DNA of 20,352 nt from DATKCJ01 sp035513275 (GCA_035513275.1 DATKCJ010000110.1:1-20352); one strand, 5' to 3'; shown: positions 1 through 7,762, counted from the stretch's first letter. Numbers and translations are program-made. Notes: generated from the sequence alone by a model not told the origin.

Positions 1-1
1 G

Positions 2-763
2 ATCGCGACTCCTCCACCCGTCGCGAAACCGGTGCGCGACGTGCCGATGTCAGTTCCGAACCCAGCGCCTCCGCCGCAACCTCGCGCACCCGAGCCACCG
101 CCGCCTGCGGAGGTGATTTTGCCGGACGGCACGAAGCGCGAGCAGTTCGACTGGCTTGTTGCGCAGGTCACTGGCAATCCGGGATGCATCAAGCACGTGC
201 GGCCGGGGAAGAAGGTCGTCGTTGGGGTCGGCAACCTCGACGCGAAGATCATGTTTGTCGGCGAGGCACCGGGCGCAGAAGAAGAGGTCCAGGGTGAGCC
301 GTTCGTCGGTCCGGCCGGTCAGCTCCTGAACAAGATGATCAAGGCGATGGGCATCGAGCGGAGCGACGTCTACATCGGCAACATCATGAACTGGCGTCCG
401 GAGATGGAAACGGCGCACGGCGGCGAACAGGTTGGCAACCGGCCGCCGACCGCCGGGGAGATGGCGTTCTGCCTGCCATATCTGCGCGCGCAGATCGCGA
501 TCGTGAAGCCCGAGGTGCTTGTCGCTCTCGGCGGGACTGCAGCGAAGGGTCTTCTCGGTGCGGACGCCGTGCCAACGATCGGCGCAGTGAAGGGACGCTG
601 GCACGACTTCGGCGGCACGCCGCTCATGATCACCTACCACCCGTCGTATTTGCTCAGAAACCAATCGAACCGCTCGAAGCGCTCGGTGTGGGAGGATTTG
701 ATGCTGGTGATGGAGCGCGTAGGGCTGCCGATCACGGTGAAGCAGCGGGGATTTTTTCTCTGA
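2..763 (+). CDS. Uracil-DNA glycosylase, family-4-like (5' end beyond window)
   Basis: This is a base-excision repair enzyme that removes uracil from DNA. The frame is open to the left edge, so the true start is probably outside the window. The first in-frame GTG is at 32 and the first ATG at 47, but the segment there is only a proline-rich linker. Numbering from the GTG, motif 1 is GEAPGAEEE (78-86), followed by the GEPFVGPAGQLL segment, and motif 2 is YHPSYLLRN (202-210) with H203. Family 4 enzymes normally hold a 4Fe-4S cluster with four cysteines. Here only C52 and C147 are in the expected places; the position before RPP carries W121 (NWRPE), and there is an insertion of about 12 residues after it. 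The gene converges on the Hpt gene. The fold assignment is firm; uracil specificity is inferred from the family. Confidence 0.88.
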   Translation: MATPPPVAKPVRDVPMSVPNPAPPPQPRAPEPPPPAEVILPDGTKREQFDWLVAQVTGNPGCIKHVRPGKKVVVGVGNLDAKIMFVGEAPGAEEEVQGEPFVGPAGQLLNKMIKAMGIERSDVYIGNIMNWRPEMETAHGGEQVGNRPPTAGEMAFCLPYLRAQIAIVKPEVLVALGGTAAKGLLGADAVPTIGAVKGRWHDFGGTPLMITYHPSYLLRNQSNRSKRSVWEDLMLVMERVGLPITVKQRGFFL

Positions 764-800
764 TATGACGATGGTCCATCTTGGTTGCTGAGATGGATCG

Positions 801-882
801 GTGTGAGCCCGCTTGCGGGCGATGTCCGTAGGTTGCGCGCCATTCGACTCCCGATCAGGAACTTCGACAAGCGGGCTACACA
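801..882. repeat. Palindromic REP-like element between convergent genes
   Basis: An inner hairpin pairs GCCCGC (807-812) with GCGGGC (815-820). An outer 10-bp perfect inverted repeat pairs AGCCCGCTTG (806-815) with CAAGCGGGCT (868-877), followed by CTACACA-like sequence like the other GTAG/CTAC elements in this window. It fills the 124-bp gap between the convergent glycosylase and Hpt genes, so it could also serve as a two-way transcription end. No U-tract is present. Confidence 0.55.
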
Positions 883-887
883 GTCAT

Positions 888-1271
888 CTAGAAGCCCTTC
901 GCGACCGCGGCATCGAGAGCAGCGCGGACCTGGTCGAACTCGGAGTTCAACTCGTTGAGGAGCGCGGGAACGTTTGTGAGGTCGCCCGCTTTTCCGGCCG
1001 TCTCGATCGCCTGGGCGAGCGAACGGAATCGCTCGGCTCCGAAATTCGCTCCCGTGCCTTTCAGGCTGTGTGCGTTCTTCGCGACTTCCGCGGCGTCGCC
1101 CGCGGCCAGTGCTGTTGCAATGCCCTCGAGTCTGGGCGGCGAATCCTCGCCAAACATCACGATCAGCTCGACGACGAACGCAGAGTCGCCTCCGCCGATA
1201 TCCTTAAGGTTTGCCAGTGCCGCTGGATCGATCGGCTGGGGATTGCCAGAGGATCCTGCCGTCGCACTCAT
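888..1271 (-). CDS. Hpt-domain histidine phosphotransfer protein
   Basis: This 127-residue protein consists of little more than one Hpt domain. It carries the signature AHSLKGTGANFGA (67-79), with H68 as the expected phospho-accepting histidine and K71-G72 behind it. A flexible N-terminus rich in Ser, Ala, Gly and Pro precedes the four-helix domain. Hpt proteins shuttle phosphate between receiver domains in phosphorelays and have no catalytic activity of their own. It is the last gene of the minus-strand operon, and its ATG lies 4 bp after the stop of the GspE-like ATPase gene. Receiver partners are encoded upstream in the same operon: the single-domain response regulator (3211-3594) and the receiver of the REC-kinase (3584-4744). 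That it closes a relay with them is inference from the operon. Confidence 0.88.
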   Translation of the reverse strand: MSATAGSSGNPQPIDPAALANLKDIGGGDSAFVVELIVMFGEDSPPRLEGIATALAAGDAAEVAKNAHSLKGTGANFGAERFRSLAQAIETAGKAGDLTNVPALLNELNSEFDQVRAALDAAVAKGF

Positions 1272-1275
1272 CGCA

Positions 1276-2985
1276 TCATTGCGCCCATTCCAGGGACGAG
1301 TGCTCCTCGATCTGCTCGATCGTCGTCAGGCCGAGGAGGACTTTTTTGAGGCCGTCGTAGCGCAGCGGGCGATAGCCGGCTTTCTTCGCTGCCTCGACCA
1401 TCGCCGCGACACTCTTTCGCTCGCTGATGAGTGTGCGCATCTCCTCGGTCATCACCACGAGTTCGTGGAACGCGATACGGCCGTTGTAGCCGGTGTGACG
1501 GCAGGCGGGGCAGCCCTTGCCGCGGTAGAAGGGGACGTTCTTGAGACCATCATCCTCAAAATACTTCAGGATGACCTTCTTTTCGGGCAGGTAGCTTTCC
1601 TTGCACTTCTCGCAAATCCGTCCGACGAGGCGCTGCGCGAGCACGCCGATCAGCGTGGGGGCGACCATGTATGGCTCGACGCCCATGTCGATGAGTCGGA
1701 CAATCGCTTGCGGCGCACTGTTGGTGTGCAGCGTCGCGAGAACGAGGTGACCTGTGAGGGCCGCTTCCGTCGCGATTTTTGCGGTCTCAAGGTCGCGGAC
1801 TTCGCCGAGGAGAATGACGTCGGGGTCCTGCCGCAGGAGTGCGCGGAGCATCGCGGCGAAGTCCAGCTCGATCTGGTGGTTGATCTGCGTCTGGTTGACG
1901 CCGGCGAGCTGGATCTCGATCGGATCCTCGATCGTGGAGATGTTGATGTCCGGCGTGTTGATCTCGTGGAGCGCGGAGTAGAGTGTCGTCGTCTTGCCGC
2001 TGCCTGTCGGGCCGGTGACGAAAAGAATGCCGTTAGGGCTCTGGATCAACCGGCGGAGAGGACGGAGCACGGTCTGCGACATCATGCTCTTGCCGAGCGT
2101 CATCACGTCGCGCTTGCCGGTGATGTTGAGCACGCGGACGACGACTTTCTCGCCATATTGTGACGGGATCACGCTCACGCGGAAGTTCGCCTTGTTCGAG
2201 CCCACATTGACCGAGAAGCGGCCGTCCTGTGGTTGGCGGGTTTCGGAGATGTTGAGCAGTGAAATGATCTTGATGCGCGTCGCGATCGGTGCGTGCAGCT
2301 TGCGGGCGAAGGTGAGCACCTCGCGCAAGAAGCCGTCGATGCGGAAACGAACACGGGTGAACTGCTCGTGTGGCTCGATGTGGATGTCGGTCGCGCGCTC
2401 GCGAAGCGCGTAGAAGATCATCGAGTCGACAATCTCGATGACGCCGGCCGACTCGCTCAGAGCGCTGAGTTCCTCGGCGCCGAGATCCTCGTGCAGCACG
2501 ACCATGCTCTTGGCGAGTTCCGCCAGGCTCTCTTCGAGACCCTTTTCCGTGGCGTAGTGAATCGAAACCGCGTCGTGGATGTCGGTGGGGAGACTGAACA
2601 CTGCGCTGATCGGGCACTGCGCGATCTGGCTTACGCGCCGGATCATCTCGGAATCGGTCGGGTCGGCCATCGCGATCGTCACGACGTTGTCGATCACGTA
2701 GATGGGAATGCCCTGCACCTTGCGCGCGATCTCGGCGGGAAGCTTGTCGAGGGCCTCCTCGGAGATCAGCGATGTGATTGGGTCGACCCAGGCGATTCCG
2801 AGCGATTCGCCCCAGAGGCTGCAGGCGATATCCTTGGGCAGTAGATGTTCGGCGATCACGGCCTGAAGCAGATCGAGCGATCCGTCGCCGTGCTCGGTGA
2901 TCAGCCGGTCGAGGATTTCCCCAGAGGAGAAAAGAGGCTGCTTGCGGACGAGTACGGAGAACTGCGTGCTAATCTGCTTTCCCAT
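1276..2985 (-). CDS. GspE/PilB-type secretion or pilus assembly ATPase
   Basis: This is a hexameric cytoplasmic ATPase of the type II secretion / type IV pilus family. The predicted protein has 569 residues, a normal length. An N-terminal GspE_N-like region (about 20-150) precedes the ATPase domain. Motifs are Walker A GPTGSGKTT (325-333), Asp box TIEDPIE (351-357), Walker B region RQDPDVILLGEVRD (385-398), His box GHLVLATLHTNSA (412-424), and a zinc-binding tetracysteine (C458, C461, C492, C495). I chose the ATG at 2985; the frame stays open 33 codons further, but that stretch reads as the neighbouring gene out of frame. The start overlaps the end of the 81-residue gene by 17 bp. No platform or pilin gene lies in the window, so GspE and PilB cannot be told apart. 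The setting inside a phosphorelay operon is unusual. Confidence 0.93.
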   Translation of the reverse strand: MGKQISTQFSVLVRKQPLFSSGEILDRLITEHGDGSLDLLQAVIAEHLLPKDIACSLWGESLGIAWVDPITSLISEEALDKLPAEIARKVQGIPIYVIDNVVTIAMADPTDSEMIRRVSQIAQCPISAVFSLPTDIHDAVSIHYATEKGLEESLAELAKSMVVLHEDLGAEELSALSESAGVIEIVDSMIFYALRERATDIHIEPHEQFTRVRFRIDGFLREVLTFARKLHAPIATRIKIISLLNISETRQPQDGRFSVNVGSNKANFRVSVIPSQYGEKVVVRVLNITGKRDVMTLGKSMMSQTVLRPLRRLIQSPNGILFVTGPTGSGKTTTLYSALHEINTPDINISTIEDPIEIQLAGVNQTQINHQIELDFAAMLRALLRQDPDVILLGEVRDLETAKIATEAALTGHLVLATLHTNSAPQAIVRLIDMGVEPYMVAPTLIGVLAQRLVGRICEKCKESYLPEKKVILKYFEDDGLKNVPFYRGKGCPACRHTGYNGRIAFHELVVMTEEMRTLISERKSVAAMVEAAKKAGYRPLRYDGLKKVLLGLTTIEQIEEHSSLEWAQ

Positions 2986-3214
2986 GGGTGCGGCGCCTGG
3001 ATTCGAAGATTCTCTCAATTTCGCCCTGATCGAGGATCTCCATGGCGAACATGCCTGTGCGCCGCTCCATCCGGAGTTCCTCAAGCATCACGGGCATGGA
3101 GTATCTGACTTCCTTCAGATCGATCTCGCCCGCTGTCGAATCGTCTTCTTCGGCGTGTGAAATGAATTCACCGCTTCGTTCGACTCCCGGCGGTTGGTCG
3201 GGAGATTGGTTCAT
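2969..3214 (-). CDS. Small conserved-looking protein of unknown function (81 aa)
   Basis: I do not recognise this family. The 81-residue acidic protein has a hydrophilic N-terminus (about 1-30, rich in E, D, S and P), then a denser segment IDLKEVRYSMPVMLEELRME (31-50) that looks helical, and a basic tail. It has no signal peptide, membrane span or cysteine. Position supports it as a real gene: its ATG shares an ATGA with the stop of the upstream response regulator (3211-3214), and its stop lies 17 bp inside the GspE-like gene. Such overlaps suggest translational coupling of all three. The longer frame upstream to 3313 only repeats the response-regulator DNA out of frame. A role as adaptor between the receiver and the ATPase is speculation. 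Confidence 0.7.
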   Translation of the reverse strand: MNQSPDQPPGVERSGEFISHAEEDDSTAGEIDLKEVRYSMPVMLEELRMERRTGMFAMEILDQGEIERIFESRRRTHGKAD

Positions 3215-3594
3215 TTGCCGACGTGGGCCTGAATCGTCTCGCCGATGATCTTGGCAATCGCCTCTTTCGGCGTGTCCTTGCGAAGGAAGTTCACCGCGCC
3301 GAGTTCGACGCACCGCTCGACGACGTTTCGCGCCGCGAGCGAGGTCAGCATGACAACGACCGCCTTTGGGTGGGCTTGTCGCAGGCGCTCGAGCGCCTGG
3401 ATGCCGTCCATGCCCGGCATGTTCACATCGAGCAGCACGATGTCCGGGGTGTGGGTCTCGTAAAGCAACAGAGCTTCCTCACCGTTCTGGGCCTCGAGAA
3501 TCACCGGCGTCCCGAGACGCTTAACGATCAGGGAAAGGTATTTCCGAATGTGGGCCTCATCATCGACGATGAGAACCTTGCCGCTAAATTCCAT
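3211..3594 (-). CDS. Single-domain (CheY-like) response regulator
   Basis: This 127-residue protein is a bare receiver domain without an output domain. All receiver landmarks are present: acidic pair D11-D12 (IVDDE), phospho-acceptor D56 in LLDVNMPG, T84 (MLTS) and K106 (LRKDTP). Single-domain receivers act by binding partners when phosphorylated or by passing phosphate to an Hpt protein. Its start lies inside the 3' end of the REC-kinase gene (11-bp overlap), and its stop overlaps the next start as ATGA. The co-transcribed Hpt gene and the GspE-like ATPase are the obvious candidate partners, though this is inferred from position. No Shine-Dalgarno sequence is visible before the ATG. Confidence 0.93.
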   Translation of the reverse strand: MEFSGKVLIVDDEAHIRKYLSLIVKRLGTPVILEAQNGEEALLLYETHTPDIVLLDVNMPGMDGIQALERLRQAHPKAVVVMLTSLAARNVVERCVELGAVNFLRKDTPKEAIAKIIGETIQAHVGK

Positions 3595-4744
3595 GGTGCG
3601 TTGTCTTGAAAGTTACTCGGAAATCGGCGCCGCCATCTACGAGGTTGTCTGCTGTTATCTTGCCGCCGTGAGCTTCAACTATCTTTCGACAGATCGCCAA
3701 GCCTAATCCCGTGCTTTTTTCCCCGCCTGTCGGACGCACTGAGGTCCTGCCGAAACTCTGGAACAACTTCCCCATCTCTCCTTTAGGAATGCCGCGACCC
3801 TGGTCGCGGACAGATACAATCTGGTGGCCGGGCTCCTCCGAGACCTCGACAGTGATCGTCGATCCGCGCGGGGAGAACTTGATCGCGTTGCTCAGGAGGT
3901 TGTCCACGACTTGCCTGAACTTCCGCGTGTCGAGCATCAGTGCCTGCGTGAGTGTGCCGCGCTTGAAATCAAACCGCATTTCCTTCTTCGACGCCTGAAT
4001 CGAGCTGAGCGCGATTGCGTCGGCGACGATGTCGACGAGGTTGCAGGGCACGCAATCAAGGCGCGTCTCGCCAGATTCGATTATCGAGATGTCGAGGAGT
4101 TCGTTGAGCAGATCGAGCATCACCTGAGTCGCGCTGTGCATGCTTTGGAGCATCGCTCGTTGGTCCTCGTTCAACGGCCCTGTCGTGTCCTCCATCAGGA
4201 ACTCGGAGAGTCCGCGGATCGAGGTGAGTGGGTTGCGGAGATCGTGCGCGGCGATGCCAAGGAAGTGGTTCTTTGCTGCGTTTGCTTTGCTGAGATCGTC
4301 GATGAGCGCGACGTGCTGTTCCATCAGCACGCGCAACGACATGTGCGTGCGGATGCGCGCAAGCGTCTCCTTTGCCTGAAACGGTTTCACCACGTAGTCG
4401 ACGCCGCCCGCAGTGAGGCCCGCTACGACATCCTCAGGCTTGTTGAGCGCGGTGATGAAGATCACAGGAATCGCCGAGCCCCCGAGGTCGCGCTTGATTC
4501 GGCGACATGCCTCGATGCCATCCATGCCGGGCAGCACGATGTCCAGAAGGACGAGATCTGGCTGAAACGTAGTGAACAGTTCGAGTGCCTTTTCCGCCGA
4601 GTGCGCCTCGGTCGTGACGAATCCTTCCGGCTTCAGGATCGAGGTGATGATGCGGGCGTTGAGGCGGTCATCCTCAACCACCAAAATCTTGCGGCCGGCA
4701 AGGTTTGGCTTGGGGTGGCCGTTGCCCGTGGGATGTTCTGTCAT
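3584..4744 (-). CDS. Soluble REC-histidine kinase (receiver fused to HisKA-HATPase)
   Basis: This protein of 386 residues has its receiver domain first (about 19-137) and then a kinase core. The receiver has D25-D26, phospho-acceptor D68 (LLDIVLPG), T98 and K120. The H-box is AAHDLRNPLTSIRG (165-178), with H167 as the autophosphorylation site. The HATPase domain shows the N-box DNLLSNAIKFS (281-291), the G1 box DQGRGIP (314-320) and the G2 box GLGLAI (346-351). There is no membrane span or recognisable sensor domain, so it is cytosolic and probably takes its input through the receiver or a partner. I chose the ATG at 4744; a TTG nine codons upstream is possible. It is the first gene of the minus-strand operon and is divergent from metK, with 176 bp between them. 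Confidence 0.93.
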   Translation of the reverse strand: MTEHPTGNGHPKPNLAGRKILVVEDDRLNARIITSILKPEGFVTTEAHSAEKALELFTTFQPDLVLLDIVLPGMDGIEACRRIKRDLGGSAIPVIFITALNKPEDVVAGLTAGGVDYVVKPFQAKETLARIRTHMSLRVLMEQHVALIDDLSKANAAKNHFLGIAAHDLRNPLTSIRGLSEFLMEDTTGPLNEDQRAMLQSMHSATQVMLDLLNELLDISIIESGETRLDCVPCNLVDIVADAIALSSIQASKKEMRFDFKRGTLTQALMLDTRKFRQVVDNLLSNAIKFSPRGSTITVEVSEEPGHQIVSVRDQGRGIPKGEMGKLFQSFGRTSVRPTGGEKSTGLGLAICRKIVEAHGGKITADNLVDGGADFRVTFKTTHHGI

Positions 4745-4800
4745 TAGTTGAGGAATGCGGGCGCTTCCCAAGTCGTTGGAAGGCTAGGGCATCGGAGCAG

Positions 4801-4920
4801 GGATGCATGCCCGTTGCAAGTGCTCGTTTGCGAACGATCCAAAGACATATCAAGGAATCCGCATACGTTGATATTTCACTTGCCCTCTCGTGGGGCGTCC
4901 GGTTCCTTTCTAGGGCAAAT
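4801..4920 (+). promoter_or_regulatory. Structured metK leader, candidate cis-regulatory RNA
   Basis: Three successive stems can be drawn by hand. First, CGTTGCAA (4812-4819) pairs with TTGCGAACG (4828-4836) with one bulged G, extended by GGAT (4801-4804) with ATCC (4837-4840). Second, ATATCAA (4847-4853) pairs with TTGATAT (4868-4874). Third, TTGCCCT (4880-4886) pairs with AGGGCAA (4912-4918). The third stem contains AGGG, the likely ribosome-binding sequence 5 nt before the metK ATG. AAGGAA (4852-4857) can alternatively pair with TTCCTT (4903-4908), which would form a pseudoknot or a switch. It does not match any SAM riboswitch consensus I can recall. The same DNA must also hold divergent promoters for the kinase operon and metK; I could not place a convincing -10/-35 pair. 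Confidence 0.4.
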
Positions 4921-6093
4921 ATGTCTAACTCCTTCGTATTCTCATCCGAGTCGGTTGGCGAGGGCCACCCCGACAAGGTCGCCGACCTCATCTCGGACAG
5001 CGTCCTAGACGCCTGCCTTGAACAAGACCCCGCGAGCCGCGTCGCATGTGAGACGCTTGTGAAATCAAACATGGTGGTGATCGCGGGCGAGATCACCACG
5101 AACGCGAAGTTCAGCTACGAGCGCGTAGTTCGCGATGCGATCAAGGACGTCGGCTACACGCACGATGACGACGTGTTCCACTACGATCGCGTCTTCATCA
5201 ACAACTACCTCACGAAGCAGTCCGTCGACATCGCTCAGGGTGTCGATGCCCGCGGCGCCGATGGCAAGGAAACTGCGGAGCAGGGCGCCGGCGATCAGGG
5301 CCTGATGTTCGGCTACGCCTGCAGCGAGACTCCCGAGCTCATGCCGACGGCGATCATGTTCGCGCACCGCCTTGGTCGCGAGCTCACCAAGATCCGCAAG
5401 GCCGGCGTCGTGAACTGGCTGCGCCCCGACGCGAAGTCGCAGGTCTCGATCCGCTACGAGAACGACAAGCCAGTGCGCGTTGAGAACGTCGTGATCTCCA
5501 CGCAGCACACCGACGACGTGAAACACTCCGAAATCCGCGACTTCCTCATCGAGAATGTCGTGAAGCGCGTGATCCCCGCTGAGATGCTCGACGCAGGCAC
5601 CAAGTATCTCATCAACCCGACCGGCCGCTTCGTCATCGGTGGACCCGAAGGCGACTCAGGTCTCACAGGCCGCAAGATCATCGTCGACACTTACGGCGGC
5701 TGGGGCCGTCACGGTGGAGGCGCCTTTTCCGGCAAGGATCCGTCGAAGGTCGATCGCTCCGCAGCCTACATGTGCCGCTGGGTCGCGAAGAACATCGTCG
5801 CCTCGAAGCTCGCCGAAATTTGCGAACTCCAGCTTGCCTACGCGATCGGCCACCCCGAGCCGGTCAGCATATGGGTCGACTCGATGGGCACCGGCAAGGT
5901 GCCGGACCACGTCCTCGCGAAAGCCGTCGCCAACGTTTTCAGTTTCAAGCCAGCCAACATCATCAAGCAGCTCGATCTCCTCCGGCCGATTTACCGCGAG
6001 ACGACGAACTACGGCCACTTCGGCAAACCCGATCTCCCTTGGGAGCAGGCCAATCGCACGCAGGAACTTGTCGCCGCAGTCGGCAAGATCTGA
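4921..6093 (+). CDS. metK: S-adenosylmethionine synthetase (MetK)
   Basis: The enzyme makes S-adenosylmethionine from methionine and ATP, in the cytoplasm, as a tetramer. The 390-residue length is typical. Visible motifs are GEGHPDK (13-19), the signature GAGDQGLMFGYA (122-133), and the glycine-rich GGGAFSGKDPSKVDRSAAY segment (265-283). I chose the ATG at 4921, where the MetK family alignment begins (FVFSSESVGEGHPDKV). The frame is open further upstream, but that DNA is the structured leader. An AGGG lies 5 nt before the start, inside an inverted repeat. ahcY follows after 30 bp, so the pair forms a unit that both makes the methyl donor and removes the product inhibitor of methyltransferases. 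Confidence 0.97.
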   Translation: MSNSFVFSSESVGEGHPDKVADLISDSVLDACLEQDPASRVACETLVKSNMVVIAGEITTNAKFSYERVVRDAIKDVGYTHDDDVFHYDRVFINNYLTKQSVDIAQGVDARGADGKETAEQGAGDQGLMFGYACSETPELMPTAIMFAHRLGRELTKIRKAGVVNWLRPDAKSQVSIRYENDKPVRVENVVISTQHTDDVKHSEIRDFLIENVVKRVIPAEMLDAGTKYLINPTGRFVIGGPEGDSGLTGRKIIVDTYGGWGRHGGGAFSGKDPSKVDRSAAYMCRWVAKNIVASKLAEICELQLAYAIGHPEPVSIWVDSMGTGKVPDHVLAKAVANVFSFKPANIIKQLDLLRPIYRETTNYGHFGKPDLPWEQANRTQELVAAVGKI

Positions 6094-6123
6094 GTCACAA
6101 CAAAGACACCAACCATTCCGCCA

Positions 6124-7551
6124 ATGCCAACGACCTCTTCCAAGATCACAAACGATTTCCAAGTAAAGGACCTCTCCCTCGCCGAGTGGGGACGCAAGGA
6201 GATCGAAGTCGCCGAGCACGAGATGCCCGGCCTCATGTCGCTTCGCCGCAAACATGGCGCCGCCAAGCCGCTCAAGGGCGTCCGCATCACCGGCTCGCTC
6301 CACATGACGCTGCAGACCGCGGTTCTCATCGAGACCCTCGTCGAGCTCGGTGCCGATGTCCGCTGGGCAAGCTGCAACATTTTCTCCACTCAGGATCACG
6401 CCGCCGCCGCGATCGCGAAGACTGGCGTGCCGGTGTTCGCGTGGAAGGGCGAGACGCTTGAGGAATACTGGGATCTCACGTGGAAGGCACTCTCGCACCG
6501 CGATGGCACCGGCCCGCAGCTCGTCGTCGACGATGGTGGCGACGTCACGCTCCTCCTACACAAGGGCTACCAGCTCGAGGAAGGCGACGGCTGGGTCAAC
6601 ACTCCCTCCGCCTCACGCGAGGAGCAGGTCATCAAGGATCTCCTCAAGCGTATCCACGCCGAGAACGCGTTCATCTTCCACGAAATGGTGAAGGAGTGGC
6701 GAGGCGTCTCTGAGGAGACGACCACCGGCGTCCATCGCCTTTATCAGTTGCACGAACAGGGCAAGCTCCTCGTGCCGGCCATCAACGTCAACGACTCGGT
6801 CACGAAGTCGAAGTTCGATAACCTCTACGGATGCCGCGAGTCGCTCGCCGACGGCATCAAGCGCGCGACCGACGTCATGGTCGCCGGCAAGGTCGCAGTC
6901 GTCTGCGGCTATGGCGATGTCGGCAAAGGCTCGTCGCACTCGCTGCGCGGTTTCGGCGCACGCGTCATCGTCACTGAGATCGATCCCATCAACGCGCTCC
7001 AGGCCGCGATGGAAGGCTTCGAGGTCACCACGATCGAAGAGACACTCGGCAGGGGCGACATCTACGTCACCACGACGGGCAACCGCGACGTCATCACGCT
7101 CGAGCACATGGAGCGGATGAAGGATCAGGCAATCGTCTGCAACATCGGCCACTTCGACAACGAGATCCAGGTCGACCGGCTCCACAACGCGGCCGGCGTG
7201 AAGCACACGAACATCAAGCCGCAGGTCGACAAGTACACGTTCGCAAAGGGCAACTCACTCTACCTGCTCGCCGAGGGCCGCCTCGTGAATCTCGGCTGCG
7301 CGCACGGCCACCCGTCGTTCGTCATGTCGAACTCGTTCACAAACCAGACGCTCGCCCAGCTCGACCTCTGGAAGAACCGCGACACCTACAAGGTCGGCGT
7401 CACACGCCTGCCCAAGCACCTCGACGAGGAAGTTGCGCGTCTCCATCTTGAGAAGATCGGCGTGAAGCTCACCAAGCTCACACCCGACCAAGCCGCCTAT
7501 CTCGGCGTGCCCGTTGAGGGCCCTTACAAGGCCGAGCACTATCGCTACTGA
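6124..7551 (+). CDS. ahcY: Adenosylhomocysteinase (AhcY/SahH)
   Basis: The enzyme splits S-adenosylhomocysteine reversibly into adenosine and homocysteine using tightly bound NAD. The protein has 475 residues, the long bacterial form, with an insertion of about 40 residues around 148-190. Motifs are GSLHMTLQTAVL (57-68), STQDHAAAA (88-96), the NAD-binding GYGDVGKG (262-269), HFDNEI near 343-348, and the C-terminal KAEHYRY (469-475), whose Lys and Tyr reach the neighbouring subunit's cofactor. It starts 30 bp after metK, with no Shine-Dalgarno sequence, and is followed by a strong hairpin terminator. The metK-ahcY pairing supports recycling of the SAM cycle through the SahH route rather than the MTAN/LuxS route; neither alternative gene is in the window. 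Confidence 0.97.
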   Translation: MPTTSSKITNDFQVKDLSLAEWGRKEIEVAEHEMPGLMSLRRKHGAAKPLKGVRITGSLHMTLQTAVLIETLVELGADVRWASCNIFSTQDHAAAAIAKTGVPVFAWKGETLEEYWDLTWKALSHRDGTGPQLVVDDGGDVTLLLHKGYQLEEGDGWVNTPSASREEQVIKDLLKRIHAENAFIFHEMVKEWRGVSEETTTGVHRLYQLHEQGKLLVPAINVNDSVTKSKFDNLYGCRESLADGIKRATDVMVAGKVAVVCGYGDVGKGSSHSLRGFGARVIVTEIDPINALQAAMEGFEVTTIEETLGRGDIYVTTTGNRDVITLEHMERMKDQAIVCNIGHFDNEIQVDRLHNAAGVKHTNIKPQVDKYTFAKGNSLYLLAEGRLVNLGCAHGHPSFVMSNSFTNQTLAQLDLWKNRDTYKVGVTRLPKHLDEEVARLHLEKIGVKLTKLTPDQAAYLGVPVEGPYKAEHYRY

Positions 7552-7578
7552 GCCCCCGAAGTCGTCGCTGTTGTTTTC

Positions 7579-7608
7579 AAGGCCCCGGTCCCGCGACCGG
7601 GGCCTTTT
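7579..7608 (+). terminator. Rho-independent terminator of metK-ahcY
   Basis: A perfect 12-bp stem pairs AAGGCCCCGGTC (7579-7590) with GACCGGGGCCTT (7595-7606) around a CCGC loop, and the 3' side runs into TTTT (7605-7608). It lies 27 bp after the ahcY stop and has the classic GC-stem plus U-run form. Confidence 0.88.
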
Positions 7609-7647
7609 GCTTCGACTCGCGCTGGAGCGTGCTCAATTTGAATCGAG

Positions 7648-7762
7648 GTAGGGGCGGTTATCCTCAACCGCCCTGTTCGGAGTTTCGATCTGTATGTGGC
7701 GTTCTGCTGGCCAGCAGAATCGCGCCACGGCTGTCGAAAGTTGCGCGGCGAGCGCGACCTAC
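7648..7762. repeat. REP/BIME-like composite palindrome
   Basis: The element opens with GTAG (7648-7651) followed by an 8-bp hairpin, GGGCGGTT (7652-7659) with AACCGCCC (7666-7673). In the middle is the perfect 18-bp palindrome TTCTGCTGGCCAGCAGAA (7702-7719), nested within GTGGC/GCCAC and TTTCGA/TCGAAA arms. It closes with a hairpin GTTGCGC (7740-7746) / GCGCGAC (7752-7758) followed by CTAC (7759-7762). It occupies the 314-bp gap between ahcY and the tRNA; the remaining bases (7763-7865) show only a weak TTTCTCC/GGAGAAA inverted repeat and must hold the tRNA promoter, which I could not pinpoint. Confidence 0.6.

Noticed and set aside
955..2163. 402-codon open frame on the plus strand opposite the GspE-like and Hpt genes
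   Set aside because: The translation is rich in R, A, H and D with no motif and lies antisense to a gene with intact ATPase motifs; long shadow frames are common at this GC content.
4801..4920. Assignment of the metK leader to a named SAM or SAH riboswitch class
   Set aside because: I could not match the conserved cores I remember for SAM-I, SAM-II, SMK or SAH classes; only the stems are reported, as a candidate.
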